64,000 bases of DNA from assembly GCF_020829645.1 (NCBI RefSeq), contig NZ_JAIVFS010000009.1, positions 62,001 through 126,000 of the forward strand, given 5' to 3'. This stretch comes from Nostoc mirabile CHAB5784. Its GTDB lineage: Bacteria > Cyanobacteriota > Cyanobacteriia > Cyanobacteriales > Nostocaceae. The position numbers and the translations under genes were made by a program. Each line of letters opens with the position of its first letter. Within the stretch, counting starts at the first letter, position 1. Below the pieces are notes generated by a model. That model was not told where the DNA came from and did no database searches. It saw nothing but the letters and a program-made list of their open reading frames with translations. This document shows, piece after piece, positions 53,179-62,663 of this stretch.

Positions 53179-53633
53179 AACCAGTACCGTTAGTAGTGTT
53201 ATCAACTTGAGCGATCGCGTTCTGGAGGTAGCGGTGTCTCACATTCCTAAACGAACCGTCGCCGTAGAAAAACGTAGCAAAGGAAATTATTAAACCTCTT
53301 GCGAAAATCCTTGATCCGCCAGGGACTCAAGTCCTCTCTTATAGCAAAAGTCCGTTTAAACGGACTAAAATTATTGTTATTAGTCGGTTTAAACCGACTT
53401 GAGCTATTAGCCCGAAAATTTATTTTCGGGCGGATGTTCGGCTTTTGCAAGAGGTCTATTGTATCGACTGACAATGCGATTGTTACGGCTGACAATGCGA
53501 TTGTATCGACTGACAATGCGATTGTATCGACTGACAATGCGATTGTTACGGCTGACAATGCGATTGTATCGACTGACAATGCGATTGTTACGGCTGACAA
53601 TGCGATTGTTTTGACTGACAATGCGATTGTTAA
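53179..53633. repeat. Direct-repeat block 2: leader, nested MITE and eight 21-bp units
   Basis: The leader (AACCAGTACCGTTAGTAGTG ... GCAAAGGAAATTATT) matches block 1 with about a dozen differences and a short insertion. It is preceded by a solitary CAATAC-type end (AATACGCTTGGGTTAA at 53165). The 21-bp array is split from the leader by a 166-bp MITE. Confidence 0.85.
53292..53457. mobile_element. 166-bp MITE, AACCTCTTGC ends, inside block 2
   Basis: Left AAACCTCTTGCGAAAATCC; right, complemented, AGACCTCTTGCAAAAGCCG. ATT flanks both sides (3-bp duplication). Removing it joins GGAAATTATT to GTATCGACT exactly as in block 1. The interior has three hairpins (AGTCCGTTTAAACGGACT, AGTCGGTTTAAACCGACT and CCCGAAAATTTATTTTCGGG). 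Confidence 0.85.
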
Positions 53634-53659
53634 TGACTAATACTATTTCACTTTAATAA

Positions 53660-53925
53660 TGATACAAATACGCCAGTAGGGCATGGCAATGTCCATAGGT
53701 GTCAACTTAACGTGAAACCCAAGTCATAACGTGATATTGAGTTCATTCACTTACCATCACGATCCGCATTACCCCACCCCGGCTTTGCTGACGCAAAACC
53801 TCCCCTCCCCGATGCTTTGGGGAGGGGATTGAGGGGTGGGGTAGAACGGTTGTGGGACATAGGTTTGAGCTTAAGTTGACACCAATGGGCAATGTCATGC
53901 CCCTACGAGAAATCTATATGTATCA
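53660..53925. mobile_element. Nested palindromic element (TGATACA outer, GTGTCAACTTAA inner ends)
   Basis: Outer arms TGATACAAATA / complement TGATACATATA. Next inside is GTAGGGGCATG(G/A)CA in inverted copies. Then come GTGTCAACTTAA arms around a CACCCCGG...GGGGTGGGG core. The inner ends match the 22217 element. Confidence 0.75.
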
Positions 53926-53942
53926 GGATTTTCGTGAATTGG

Positions 53943-53983
53943 TATAATGACCAACGAACAATGAACAATGACCAATGACCAAT
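53943..53983. repeat. Heptameric repeat (CAATGAC/CAATGAA)n
   Basis: About five tandem heptamers just beyond the stop codon of the hybrid kinase. Confidence 0.75.
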
Positions 53984-53985
53984 GA

Positions 53986-56643
53986 CTACTTAATCAAATC
54001 AATGATCGCTTTCACCAATGCATCTGGATCTACTGGTTTAGAAATATGCATTTGAAATCCTGCTGCTAGTGCTTGCTGCTGATTCATTTCGCCTGCATAA
54101 GCTGTCAGAGCGATCGCTGGTACTAATCCTCCTTGTTGAGGCGATCGCTTTCTTACTTCACGCATCAGCATATAACCGTCTGTCTTTGGCATTCCAATAT
54201 CGCTAATTAAAACATCTGGTACCGACTCAGACAGCGCTTCTAATGCTTCCTGTGCTGAAGATACGGCAGTTACTTCTACACCGTAGTCTTGCAAAATAAA
54301 GCTAACTAAGTCGCGGATATCTGGTTCATCGTCCACGACCAAAATGTGAGTATCCCAAAGGAGCGAGGATTCAGGCTCACAATCTAAAGACTCATTCTCT
54401 TCACGCGTCACCTGTTCACTTCTGACTAAAAGCGGTAGCTCAACAGTGAAAGTGCTACCCAATCCTTCTCCAGGACTTTCGGCTTGAACATTTCCCCCAT
54501 GCATCTCTACAACCTTACGCACGATCGCTAATCCTAAACCTAATCCACCAAATGCCCGCGTAATTGTGCTATCAGCTTGGCGAAAGTAATCGAACACATA
54601 AGGCAAAAACTCTGGGCTAATTCCCTTACCTGTATCGCTGACCTGAATTTGAGCTTGGTTACCAACTTCCATGAGTCGAATTTCTACCCGTCCGCCTGCT
54701 GGTGTAAATTTTACCGCATTGGAAAGTAGATTCCATACAACTTGTTGAAGCCGATTTGCGTCGCCCATCACTTGTCCCAAAGTGGGATCAAATATCGTTT
54801 GAATTTGAATTGACTTAGCTTGGGCTGCGAGTTGTACTGTCTCTAGTGCTGCTTCAATTACCATTACCAAGTTTACTGGACAGATATTTAAGTTTAATTT
54901 TCCTCGGAGGATGCGAGACACATCCAACAAATCTTCAATTAGCTGGGTTTGTAACTTGACGTTGCGTTCAATGGTTTCTAAGGCGTGGTTGGTAGTTTTT
55001 TCATCAAAATTACGAGTCCGCAGCAATTTCGACCACCCCAGAACGGAGTTAAGTGGGGTTCGCAGTTCATGGGAGAGAACCGCCAGAAATTCATCTTTGA
55101 TTTTGTTGGCGATTTCTGCTTCTTTGCGTGCTTTCATTTCTCGTTCGAGGAGGCGATCGCGTTCTTTCTCAACTGATTTGCGATGGGTAATATCCAGTAC
55201 AAAAGCAACACCATTATTTTTGGAGTCATTCAGCAAGGCTATCCCCAATACAATTGGTACTCGTTTCCCGTTGCGTTGGAGATACTCTTTCTCATAAATT
55301 CTGGAAACTCCAGTGGTTTGCACTTCCAAAAGGGCGCGATCGTCTAAATCTTTATATTCAATAGGAGTAAGTTCTCTCCAATTAATTCTACCCAAAGTGG
55401 CAAACTCATCACGGGTGTAGCCAGCTAGCTGGAGAAAGGCATCATTGGCATCAAGAATAAAGCCATCCACATTCCAAAAAGCGACCCCGATCAGGTTGGA
55501 TTCAAACAAACGCCGAAATCTGGCTTCACTTTCGCGTAGTGTTTTTTCTGCCCGTTTGTGTTCGGTAATGTCACGAAAAACTGTAATTACGCCTTCAATC
55601 TTTTGGTTAGAATTCCGTAATGCTGTGAGGATGTATTCATAATAATGCACCCCATCAGCAGTAACATATTTACACTCATCCTTAATTGGCTGCCCAGTTT
55701 TGATCACAGCTTTTCGTTGATTATCTACCTGTTCTACAAGGTCTGCGGGTAAATCCAGGTCTTGCAAAGTTTTTCCGACAATATCCTGGGGCTTTAAGCC
55801 TAGTATAGTAGCTGCATCATGACTGACATACTGATAGCAACCTCTGCGATTAAAGATGTAAATGTGATCGACTGAGGCAGTGAGGATGGCATTTAAAATA
55901 TTTGCCTGTTCTTGCACTTGGGTTGTGAGTTCACGAGTATTTTCTTCTGCTTGCTTGCAGACAGTAGTTTCCATACAAACGCCGATCATTCGCACCGCTT
56001 GTCCATGATCGTCATAGATAAATTTTCCCTTGGCAGAAATCCAATGTACACTTTTATCTGAGCGAACTATACGAAATTCATCGTTGTAGTCAGTTTTTTG
56101 TTTTAAAGCGTGGGCGATCCCTTGCATTACAGATTGCCTGTCTTCAGGATAAACGCACTTCTGAAACGTTTCGTAAGGGCCGTCAAAACTACCTGGAAGC
56201 ACACCAAAAAGCAATTCATAGTTTTCAGACCAGATGACTTGATTAGTAACAATATTCCAATCCCACAAGCCCATCTGGGAAACCTCTAGCGCTAATCTAA
56301 GCCGTTCTTCACTCTCTCTTAGGGAGGCTTCTACCTGCTGTCGTTCTGCAATTTCTTGTTGGAGTTGCTCTAAAGTTACTGCTACATCTGTTGGCACATT
56401 CAAGGCTGTAGATGTCCCCTGTTCAAAATGCCGCTTGATATCATATTCAACAGCTTGAATATGGGGATATTCTAGTGCAAGTGCCAATTTTTTTTCTAGC
56501 TCTATTACTTGCCCCTCAAGCGCTGCTTGCCTTTGCTGATAAAATATTTCTGATTGCTCTAACTCAGCTACACGCTGCTGCAGAGTTGCTAATTCATCAG
56601 TGACTTGAAAGTTAGTTTTATCAACATTTGGCATCTTGCACAC
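53986..56643 (-). CDS. Hybrid histidine kinase: coiled coil-PAS3-HisKA-ATPase-REC
   Basis: 885 residues, soluble. An N-terminal coiled coil (TDELATLQQRVAELEQSEIF, AALEGQVIELEKKLALAL) and a second coil (VAVTLEQLQQEIAERQQVEA) precede three PAS domains with PAC motifs (~110-232, ~245-365, ~375-490; MIGVCMETT, ITVFRDITEHKRA, AFVLDITHRKSV). Then come the phosphoacceptor helix (AVLSHELRTPLNSVLG, His525), the ATPase domain (NLLSNAVKFTPAGG, VSDTGKGISPEF, GGLGLGLAIVRKVV) and a C-terminal receiver (ILVVDDEPDIRD, phosphoacceptor Asp815 in VLISDIGMPKTDGY, Lys in HISKPVDP). Widespread in Nostoc as a PAS-sensing relay. Monocistronic. Confidence 0.95.
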   Translation of the reverse strand: MCKMPNVDKTNFQVTDELATLQQRVAELEQSEIFYQQRQAALEGQVIELEKKLALALEYPHIQAVEYDIKRHFEQGTSTALNVPTDVAVTLEQLQQEIAERQQVEASLRESEERLRLALEVSQMGLWDWNIVTNQVIWSENYELLFGVLPGSFDGPYETFQKCVYPEDRQSVMQGIAHALKQKTDYNDEFRIVRSDKSVHWISAKGKFIYDDHGQAVRMIGVCMETTVCKQAEENTRELTTQVQEQANILNAILTASVDHIYIFNRRGCYQYVSHDAATILGLKPQDIVGKTLQDLDLPADLVEQVDNQRKAVIKTGQPIKDECKYVTADGVHYYEYILTALRNSNQKIEGVITVFRDITEHKRAEKTLRESEARFRRLFESNLIGVAFWNVDGFILDANDAFLQLAGYTRDEFATLGRINWRELTPIEYKDLDDRALLEVQTTGVSRIYEKEYLQRNGKRVPIVLGIALLNDSKNNGVAFVLDITHRKSVEKERDRLLEREMKARKEAEIANKIKDEFLAVLSHELRTPLNSVLGWSKLLRTRNFDEKTTNHALETIERNVKLQTQLIEDLLDVSRILRGKLNLNICPVNLVMVIEAALETVQLAAQAKSIQIQTIFDPTLGQVMGDANRLQQVVWNLLSNAVKFTPAGGRVEIRLMEVGNQAQIQVSDTGKGISPEFLPYVFDYFRQADSTITRAFGGLGLGLAIVRKVVEMHGGNVQAESPGEGLGSTFTVELPLLVRSEQVTREENESLDCEPESSLLWDTHILVVDDEPDIRDLVSFILQDYGVEVTAVSSAQEALEALSESVPDVLISDIGMPKTDGYMLMREVRKRSPQQGGLVPAIALTAYAGEMNQQQALAAGFQMHISKPVDPDALVKAIIDLIK

Positions 56644-56817
56644 CGCTTATTACTAAACAATACCGATTTGAAGAGTAGGCATCCCCTAGCTTTAACAGCA
56701 TGGATTTTTAAGCTAAAAAATGTAATCCGTCAAAAGGCGCATAAGTTTTAGCCAAAAGACATCCTTTGAGATTAAGAGCTATGTCTGACTAAAAGACACT
56801 TTGCATCCAATAATAAA

Positions 56818-57516
56818 TTATCTCTTCAAACGCATAAAACCTGCACCAATAAATAATGCCACAACCTGTCCCCAGAAGACAACACCCGATTGGTTTACGC
56901 CAACAGGAGGAATATTTAAACTGCCGATGCCATAAAATAATTGTTGCACAAACCACCAAAATAGATAGAAAAAAGCTGGAAGTTCGATGGGAATATACAA
57001 GATTATTAGCGGTAGAATTGTGTCAATTTTAGCTTTAGGAAACTTTATAATATATGCTCCTAAAACAGCTGCGATCGCGCCATTGCCCCCAATCAATGGT
57101 ACTGTCAAACTCGGTTCCGCGACAATTTGCACACAAGAAGCGATCGCGCCAGCAGCCAGATACAATCCTAGATAGCGTCTATGTCCCAGAATATTTTCGA
57201 CAGTCTTACCAAAAACCCATAAAAATAACAGATTTCCCAATATTTGACTAAAACTGCCATGTAAGAATATTGCAACAAGTAGTGAAAATGTCCGCCAAAT
57301 TACAATTATCCAAGCAGCATTGTTGTAAAATAATGCATTTGTAATTGCCCCACTAATTTGGGCTGGAATCACACCCCAACTATTAACAAAATCACCTAAT
57401 CCACCACTAAATTCTAGTTGAAGCTCCCATAAAAATACGGCAACATTAATACCAATCAACCAGTAATTAATAATTGGCTTAGTCCGACAACGAATATTAT
57501 CACTAATAGGAATCAT
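56818..57516 (-). CDS. Rhomboid-family membrane protein lacking the catalytic Ser-His pair
   Basis: 232 residues with about six membrane segments in the rhomboid arrangement. Conserved landmarks: IGINVAVFLWEL in the first segment, FLHGSFSQILGNLLFLWVFG (the H...GN element) and ILGHRRYLGLYLAAG. The place of the catalytic GxSG reads PLIGGNGAIAAVLGAYI, so the Ser is Asn. The place of the final catalytic His (normally WAHIGGFxxG) reads FWGQVVALFIGAG, so it is Gln. The scaffold is intact, so it is likely a non-proteolytic rhomboid like iRhom/Derlin-type pseudoproteases. This is a prediction; the alignment was by eye. Monocistronic. Confidence 0.85.
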   Translation of the reverse strand: MIPISDNIRCRTKPIINYWLIGINVAVFLWELQLEFSGGLGDFVNSWGVIPAQISGAITNALFYNNAAWIIVIWRTFSLLVAIFLHGSFSQILGNLLFLWVFGKTVENILGHRRYLGLYLAAGAIASCVQIVAEPSLTVPLIGGNGAIAAVLGAYIIKFPKAKIDTILPLIILYIPIELPAFFYLFWWFVQQLFYGIGSLNIPPVGVNQSGVVFWGQVVALFIGAGFMRLKR

Positions 57517-57520
57517 ACTA

Positions 57521-57620
57521 ATTCGTAATTCGTAATTCGTAATTCATAATTAAGAAACACCAAATATTCCTATCTGCTCCCTGCCCCCTGCCCCCTGCCC
57601 CCTGCCCCCTGCCCCCTGCC
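57521..57620. repeat. Two adjacent heptamer arrays, (ATTCGTA)n and (CCCCTGC)n
   Basis: ATTCGTA units occupy 57521-57549 and CCCCTGC units 57579-57620, in the divergent spacer between the rhomboid and Ser/Thr kinase genes. Confidence 0.85.
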
Positions 57621-57689
57621 TCCCCCTATCCCCCTTAACGTGTGGCAAGATTGAAATCAGATCGCATCGCACTTAACTAGGCAAACGAG

Positions 57690-59825
57690 ATGCTAGGAAA
57701 CACACTTGTAGGAAGATACCAGATTATTAGTAACTTGGGAGGTGGGGGTTTTGGTGAAACTTTTGTGGCAAGTGATACCCAATTACCCGGTTCACCTGCA
57801 TGTGTCGTTAAGAAACTTAAACCCCAGGCAAGTGATCCCGTCACTTTGGAAACAGCTAGGCGTTTATTTGATACAGAAGCACAAGTTCTGTATAAATTAG
57901 GAACTCACGATCGCATTCCCCAACTTTTAGCTTACTTTGAGGAGAACGCCGAATTTTATCTCGTACAAGAGTTGATCGAAGGACATGACTTGAGTCTAGA
58001 ATTAATCCCAGGTAAAACCTGGAGTCAAGAGCAAGTAATTTCACTTTTACAAGAACTTTTGACAATCTTAGAATTTGTCCATCAACAGAATGTAATTCAC
58101 CGTGATGTTAATCCGCGAAATATCCTCAGACGCCACCCAGATGGCAAATTAATCTTAATTGATTTTGGTGCAGTTAAACAAATTACTACCCAGGTGATTC
58201 TTCCCGAAGGCTCAATTAAAGGTACTGTTGCTATAGGTACGCCTGGATATATTCCTGGAGAACAAGCTCATGGTACACCAAAATTAAGCAGTGATATCTA
58301 TGCTACAGGAATAATTGCTATTCAAGCTCTGACTGGATTATCACCAGAGGAAATAGTAAAAGATGCCGATACTAATGAAATTATCTGGCATAATAAAGCC
58401 ACAGTAACGCCAGAATTCGCTCAATTCTTAGATAAGATGGTGTGCTACGACTTTCGGCAACGCTATGCTTCGGCAACGGTAGCATTACAAGCGCTGAAAG
58501 AGTTAACACAACCACCCGCCCAGACAATTGCATTAACTCCTATTTATCCACCAAAAAATATAAACAAACCTCAACCGAAAAAAGGTATATTGGGTAAAAT
58601 TTTACTAGCAATATTTTTAATTGGGGTTAGCGGAGTAGCATCAATATTTATTTTAAATAACATTAATTCAAATAACGCCATAGAATTATCCAAGCAAGGA
58701 AATACCCTTTTTGATTTGCAACGCTATCAAGACGCATTAGAAGTATATCAAAAAGCCGTTAATATTAGACCAGATTATGCTCAAGGCTGGAATGGTCAAG
58801 GTAAAACGCTGTCTAAACTAAAAAAATACAAAGATGCGCTAGCGGCGTATGATAGAGCAATTCAAATTCAGCCAGATTATTTTGAAGCTTGGAGTGGGCG
58901 AGGCTTTGTATTGGGAAATTTACAGCGATATCAAGAAGCGATCGCCTCTTTTGACAAAGCCTTACAATTAAATAATGAAAGCTCGGAAGTCTGGAATGCT
59001 AAGGGTGAAGCTTTCAGTAACTTAAATCAATATGACCAAGCAATTAAATCTTATGAAAAAGCGATTGAGTTGAAACCAGATAATTACGAAGCTTGGTATA
59101 AAAAAGGATTAGCCTTACAAACTTCTCAGCGATACGAAGAAGCGATCGCAGCTTATGAAAAAGTCGTGGGTTTAAAACCAGACTACGAGCCAGCCTGGTA
59201 TAATTGGGGAAATTCCTTAGTCAATTTGCGACGCTACCGAGACGCATTTACAGCTTATGATAAAGCTGTGCAATATAAGCCAAATTATTATCAAGCTTGG
59301 TTTTCGAGAGGTAATGTACTGCTCAATTTACAACGTTATCCAGAAGCGATTGAATCTTTTAATCAAGTAATCAAATATAATCCCAGTAATTATCAAGCAT
59401 GGTATAATTTGGGTTGGTCGCTGCATCAAACCCAACGCTATGAAGAAGCAATAAAAGCTTATAAAAAAGCAGCAACACTTAAGCAAAAAGACTATAAACT
59501 CTGGTATAATTTAGGGAATTCGCAATACATTTTGCAAAAATACGAAGATGCGATCGCGTCTTATAATAAGGCAGTTCGTTATAAACCAGACCATTCCGAA
59601 AGCTGGTATAGCAGAGGCAATGCGCTATTAAATTTGAAACAGTTTAAAGATGCGATCGCGTCTTACGATCAAGCAATAAAATACAAGCCTAATTACCAAC
59701 AAGCAATAGACGGACGCAATCAAGCCCAAATTCAACTACAAGGCGAAATATCAAAGCCTAAACCTGTAATTGTGCCAGTTCTCCCATTTCCTAATGCTAC
59801 TAATTCACCGCAAACCACACCCTAG
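57690..59825 (+). CDS. Ser/Thr protein kinase with TPR repeats
   Basis: 711 residues. Residues ~10-270: protein kinase domain with GGGGFGETFVA, Lys in VVKKL, HRDVNPRNIL (catalytic loop; Lys of HRDxKPxN replaced by Asn, but Asp and Asn kept), IDFGAVK (DFG) and GTPGYIPGEQ (activation segment). Residues ~305-325 (ILGKILLAIFLIGVSGVASI): one membrane segment. Residues ~335-690: about ten TPRs of the SxxY/AIxSYDKAIxxKPDxxxAW type, exposed on the other side. Such kinases are common in Nostoc; substrates are unknown. The stop codon TAG falls inside the left terminus of the MITE at 59822, so the original C-terminus may have been altered. Confidence 0.93.
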   Translation: MLGNTLVGRYQIISNLGGGGFGETFVASDTQLPGSPACVVKKLKPQASDPVTLETARRLFDTEAQVLYKLGTHDRIPQLLAYFEENAEFYLVQELIEGHDLSLELIPGKTWSQEQVISLLQELLTILEFVHQQNVIHRDVNPRNILRRHPDGKLILIDFGAVKQITTQVILPEGSIKGTVAIGTPGYIPGEQAHGTPKLSSDIYATGIIAIQALTGLSPEEIVKDADTNEIIWHNKATVTPEFAQFLDKMVCYDFRQRYASATVALQALKELTQPPAQTIALTPIYPPKNINKPQPKKGILGKILLAIFLIGVSGVASIFILNNINSNNAIELSKQGNTLFDLQRYQDALEVYQKAVNIRPDYAQGWNGQGKTLSKLKKYKDALAAYDRAIQIQPDYFEAWSGRGFVLGNLQRYQEAIASFDKALQLNNESSEVWNAKGEAFSNLNQYDQAIKSYEKAIELKPDNYEAWYKKGLALQTSQRYEEAIAAYEKVVGLKPDYEPAWYNWGNSLVNLRRYRDAFTAYDKAVQYKPNYYQAWFSRGNVLLNLQRYPEAIESFNQVIKYNPSNYQAWYNLGWSLHQTQRYEEAIKAYKKAATLKQKDYKLWYNLGNSQYILQKYEDAIASYNKAVRYKPDHSESWYSRGNALLNLKQFKDAIASYDQAIKYKPNYQQAIDGRNQAQIQLQGEISKPKPVIVPVLPFPNATNSPQTTP

Positions 59826-59998
59826 TGGTCTATCAAGTCAACAATGCTTAAGTAAACCAAGTTTTAGTAATCTTTCTCTCTTTCTCTCTGTGTTGCGCCA
59901 GTTGCTACAAGTCTCTTAACCGCAAGGGCGCACTGGCTTCTCTGTGCCTCTGCGGTTCCTTATTTAATCCAAGCATTGTTAGCTTGACACAGTACTAG
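59822..59998. mobile_element. MITE-like element with CTAGTGGTCT ends
   Basis: Left CTAGTGGTCTATCAAGTCAA; right, complemented, CTAGTACTGTGTCAAGCTAA; both arms continue to CAATGCTT. It contains the CTCTCTGTGTTGCGCCAGTT and CCGCAAGGGCGCACTGGC modules. Ends are related to the 1386 element. Confidence 0.7.
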
Positions 59999-60219
59999 TA
60001 CATTAACAATTCGGAATTCCGAATTGTTAACAACACTCCTTATAGCCAATAATTGGAATTTTAGTTGATTTTAAAGAATATTTTGAAATAAAAACTTATA
60101 GTACACGGCGTTAGTATAAGTTTCTTAATTATTTTATCAAAAGCTGTGAGCATCGGTAGTTTCTTGGGCAATCTAAAGATAACCTAGAATTTCTTCTTAC
60201 CGAACTATGCCATTAAGGA
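59999..60219. other. Promoter region of the final kinase pair
   Basis: About 220 bp with no gene. A small palindrome, ACAATTCGGAATTCCGAATTGT (60005-60026), stands out and could be an operator or hairpin. Confidence 0.45.
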
Positions 60220-60220
60220 G
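60215..60220 (+). promoter_or_regulatory. Ribosome-binding site fixing a TTG start
   Basis: AAGGAG is followed by CTAACCC and then TTG (60228), a seven-base spacing. No ATG or GTG occurs nearby in this frame, so the TTG start is supported. Confidence 0.7.
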
Positions 60221-60227
60221 CTAACCC

Positions 60228-62663
60228 TTGATCCGAGCAAACTCCAGCCTATCAGCATCTAACAGAGAAAGTCATCCCTCACGAAATTTACTAATTCGAT
60301 TTATTCTTGGCGGCACTACCCTTGTAGTCAGTATTTCTGCTTATTTTAGCTATCAAGCCGCTAGAAATATGATGCTCAAAGATTTGAGACAGAGCGCTTT
60401 TTTAGAGGTACAGAGAGGGGGTGCTGAAATTGAGGAGTGGTTACACGTTCGCCAAGTGGAGGTACAAACCCTGGCGAATACTTCAACTGTACGTTCCTTA
60501 AACTGGTCTGTGGCAGAACCTTATTTAAAGGCAGAAGTCAAGCGGATCAATGAATTTTTCTTGTTCCAAATAGCTACCCCGGATGGTTCATATTCCAATA
60601 CAAAAGTTGGTCGAGCAAATAAAAATATTCAAGATCGAGACTACTTTCAAAAAGCAATTGCGGGAAAGAAGAATATTTCCGATCCCTTCATTAGCCGTTC
60701 TACAGGAATTTCTTTAATTGCGATCTCCACCCCGATTTGGTCAAATTCTACTATCAGTAGTTCACCGATAGGGACTTTCCACGGCAATGTGAGAGTCGAT
60801 CACATTGCAGAGGTTGTCAACTCCCTGTACTACGGTGCGAATAGCTATGCTTTTGCCCTCAATTCCCAAGGACAAGCGATCGTCCATCCTAACTCGGCGT
60901 TAATGTCAACTTTAGAAAAACCTGCACCCAGCCTGCTGAAAATTGGCGATCGCAATTTAAATGCGATCGCGCAGCAGATGGTAAACAAACAACAGGGAAT
61001 TGAGTTAATGGAAATTGACGGCACTAAAAAGTATGTAGCTTATCTGCCGTTGCAAGCCGCTAATTGGTCTGTAGCTTTAGTGATTCCCCGCGAAAATATT
61101 GAATCTCGATTGCAATTCCTCGATTTGATCGCCTTAATTGTTGGTGGATTGACAGTCACCATGATCACCGTCTTGTGGCAGGTGCAAGCATTTGAACAAG
61201 CTGAACTAAAAAAGTCTAAAACTGCGGCTGATACAGCCAACCATGCTAAAAGCGAATTTTTAGCCAACATGAGTCATGAACTGCGAACGCCCCTGAATGG
61301 CATTCTCGGTTGTGCCCAAATTTTACTGCGTTCCCCAGCTTTACCTAATCAAGAGCAATACCACGTCAATATTATTGAACAATGCGGCTCTCATTTACTG
61401 ACATTAATTAATGACATTTTGGATCTCTCCAAAATTGAAGCAAAAAAGCTAGAACTGCATCCAGATGATGTGCATTTCCCCTCCTTTCTCCAAGGAATTG
61501 TCGAAATATGCCAGATTCGGGCAAAACAAAAAGGCATTTTGTTTGTCTATAAACCCGCGATCAACTTGCCTACAGGGGTTCATGTTGATGTCAAAAGATT
61601 ACGTCAGGTGTTATTAAATCTGTTGGGAAATGCCATCAAATTTACAGATGAAGGTCAGGTTACTTTCAATATTGAAGTAATCGATCAACCTCCCAGCGAT
61701 CAGCAAACAATGAAACATCGCCTTCGCTGTACTGTAGAAGATACGGGAATTGGTATAACTCCCGCAGAATTGAGCAAAATTTTCTTGCCATTTGAACAAG
61801 TGGGTGATAAAAAGCGCCAAGCTGAAGGCACTGGGCTGGGTTTAGCGATTACTCGGCAGTTAGTACAGATGATGGGTAGCGATATCCATGTTAAGAGTCA
61901 GATCGGTCAGGGGAGTAGCTTCTGGTTTGAGTTGGAGATTCCCGAAGCAACTGACTGGGTAAAATCTGCGATCGCAGCATCAGAGAAACAAATCATTGGC
62001 TTTGAGGGTAGCCCCTACACGATCCTGATGGTTGACGATCGCTGGGAGAATCGCACAGTAATTACAAACTTACTGCAACCACTGGGTTTTAATGTAGTTG
62101 AAGCCAGCAACGGTAAAGAAGGTTTAGAAATAGCGATCGCCCTCAAGCCAGACTTAATCATCACAGATTTGCTGATGCCAGAAATGGATGGGTTTGAATT
62201 AATTGAACATCTGCGTCACACTCCAGAAATTAAGGATGTATTGATTATCGTTTCTTCCGCTAGTGTCTTTGAAGCCGACAAACATCGCAGTCTGCAAGCT
62301 GGAGGCAACGCCTTCTTGACCAAACCTATACAGGTAGATGAATTATTGCATCAACTAGAACAATATTTAAATTTGGTATGGATTTACAAGCAATCTCAGC
62401 CGGATGGAGAAAAAGCCAAAGAAGCAACGACAGCAAATAGCCAATCTGCTCAATTAACTCCTCCTTCCCCTCAAGTCTTGCAGAAACTAGTCACCTTAGC
62501 CAGTAAAGGTAACTTCAATGCCATTCTCAAGTTGGCCGATCAGCTCGAGGAAACAGACACAACCTTCGCGCCATTTGCTAACGAAATAAGGCAACTAGCA
62601 AGGCAATTTGATGAAGATTTAATCCTCAATTTCTTGATTCAATATGCAATGGAAACAGTATGA
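60228..62663 (+). CDS. Membrane hybrid histidine kinase: Cache-HisKA-ATPase-REC
   Basis: 811 residues with a TTG start. Membrane segments at ~25-45 (LIRFILGGTTLVVSISAYF) and ~300-320 (LIALIVGGLTVTMITVLW) flank a periplasmic dCache-like sensor (WLHVRQVEVQTLANT, QDRDYFQKAIAGKKNISDPF, VAYLPLQAANWSVALVIPRE). Then come the phosphoacceptor helix (NMSHELRTPLNGILG, His350), the ATPase domain (LGNAIKFTDEG, VEDTGIGI, GTGLGLAITRQL) and a receiver (ILMVDDRWENR, Asp647 in LIITDLLMPEMDG). The C-terminal ~100 residues (PQVLQKLVTLASKGNFNAIL) are helical. It senses an extracytoplasmic small molecule of unknown kind. The next gene's ATG overlaps its TGA. Confidence 0.94.
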   Translation: MIRANSSLSASNRESHPSRNLLIRFILGGTTLVVSISAYFSYQAARNMMLKDLRQSAFLEVQRGGAEIEEWLHVRQVEVQTLANTSTVRSLNWSVAEPYLKAEVKRINEFFLFQIATPDGSYSNTKVGRANKNIQDRDYFQKAIAGKKNISDPFISRSTGISLIAISTPIWSNSTISSSPIGTFHGNVRVDHIAEVVNSLYYGANSYAFALNSQGQAIVHPNSALMSTLEKPAPSLLKIGDRNLNAIAQQMVNKQQGIELMEIDGTKKYVAYLPLQAANWSVALVIPRENIESRLQFLDLIALIVGGLTVTMITVLWQVQAFEQAELKKSKTAADTANHAKSEFLANMSHELRTPLNGILGCAQILLRSPALPNQEQYHVNIIEQCGSHLLTLINDILDLSKIEAKKLELHPDDVHFPSFLQGIVEICQIRAKQKGILFVYKPAINLPTGVHVDVKRLRQVLLNLLGNAIKFTDEGQVTFNIEVIDQPPSDQQTMKHRLRCTVEDTGIGITPAELSKIFLPFEQVGDKKRQAEGTGLGLAITRQLVQMMGSDIHVKSQIGQGSSFWFELEIPEATDWVKSAIAASEKQIIGFEGSPYTILMVDDRWENRTVITNLLQPLGFNVVEASNGKEGLEIAIALKPDLIITDLLMPEMDGFELIEHLRHTPEIKDVLIIVSSASVFEADKHRSLQAGGNAFLTKPIQVDELLHQLEQYLNLVWIYKQSQPDGEKAKEATTANSQSAQLTPPSPQVLQKLVTLASKGNFNAILKLADQLEETDTTFAPFANEIRQLARQFDEDLILNFLIQYAMETV

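Noticed and set aside
53247..53640. Frames of 113 and 124 residues on both strands reading IVSTDNA / TIALSVD repeats
   Set aside because: Product of the 21-bp array plus a nested MITE; block 1 has no equivalent starting region.
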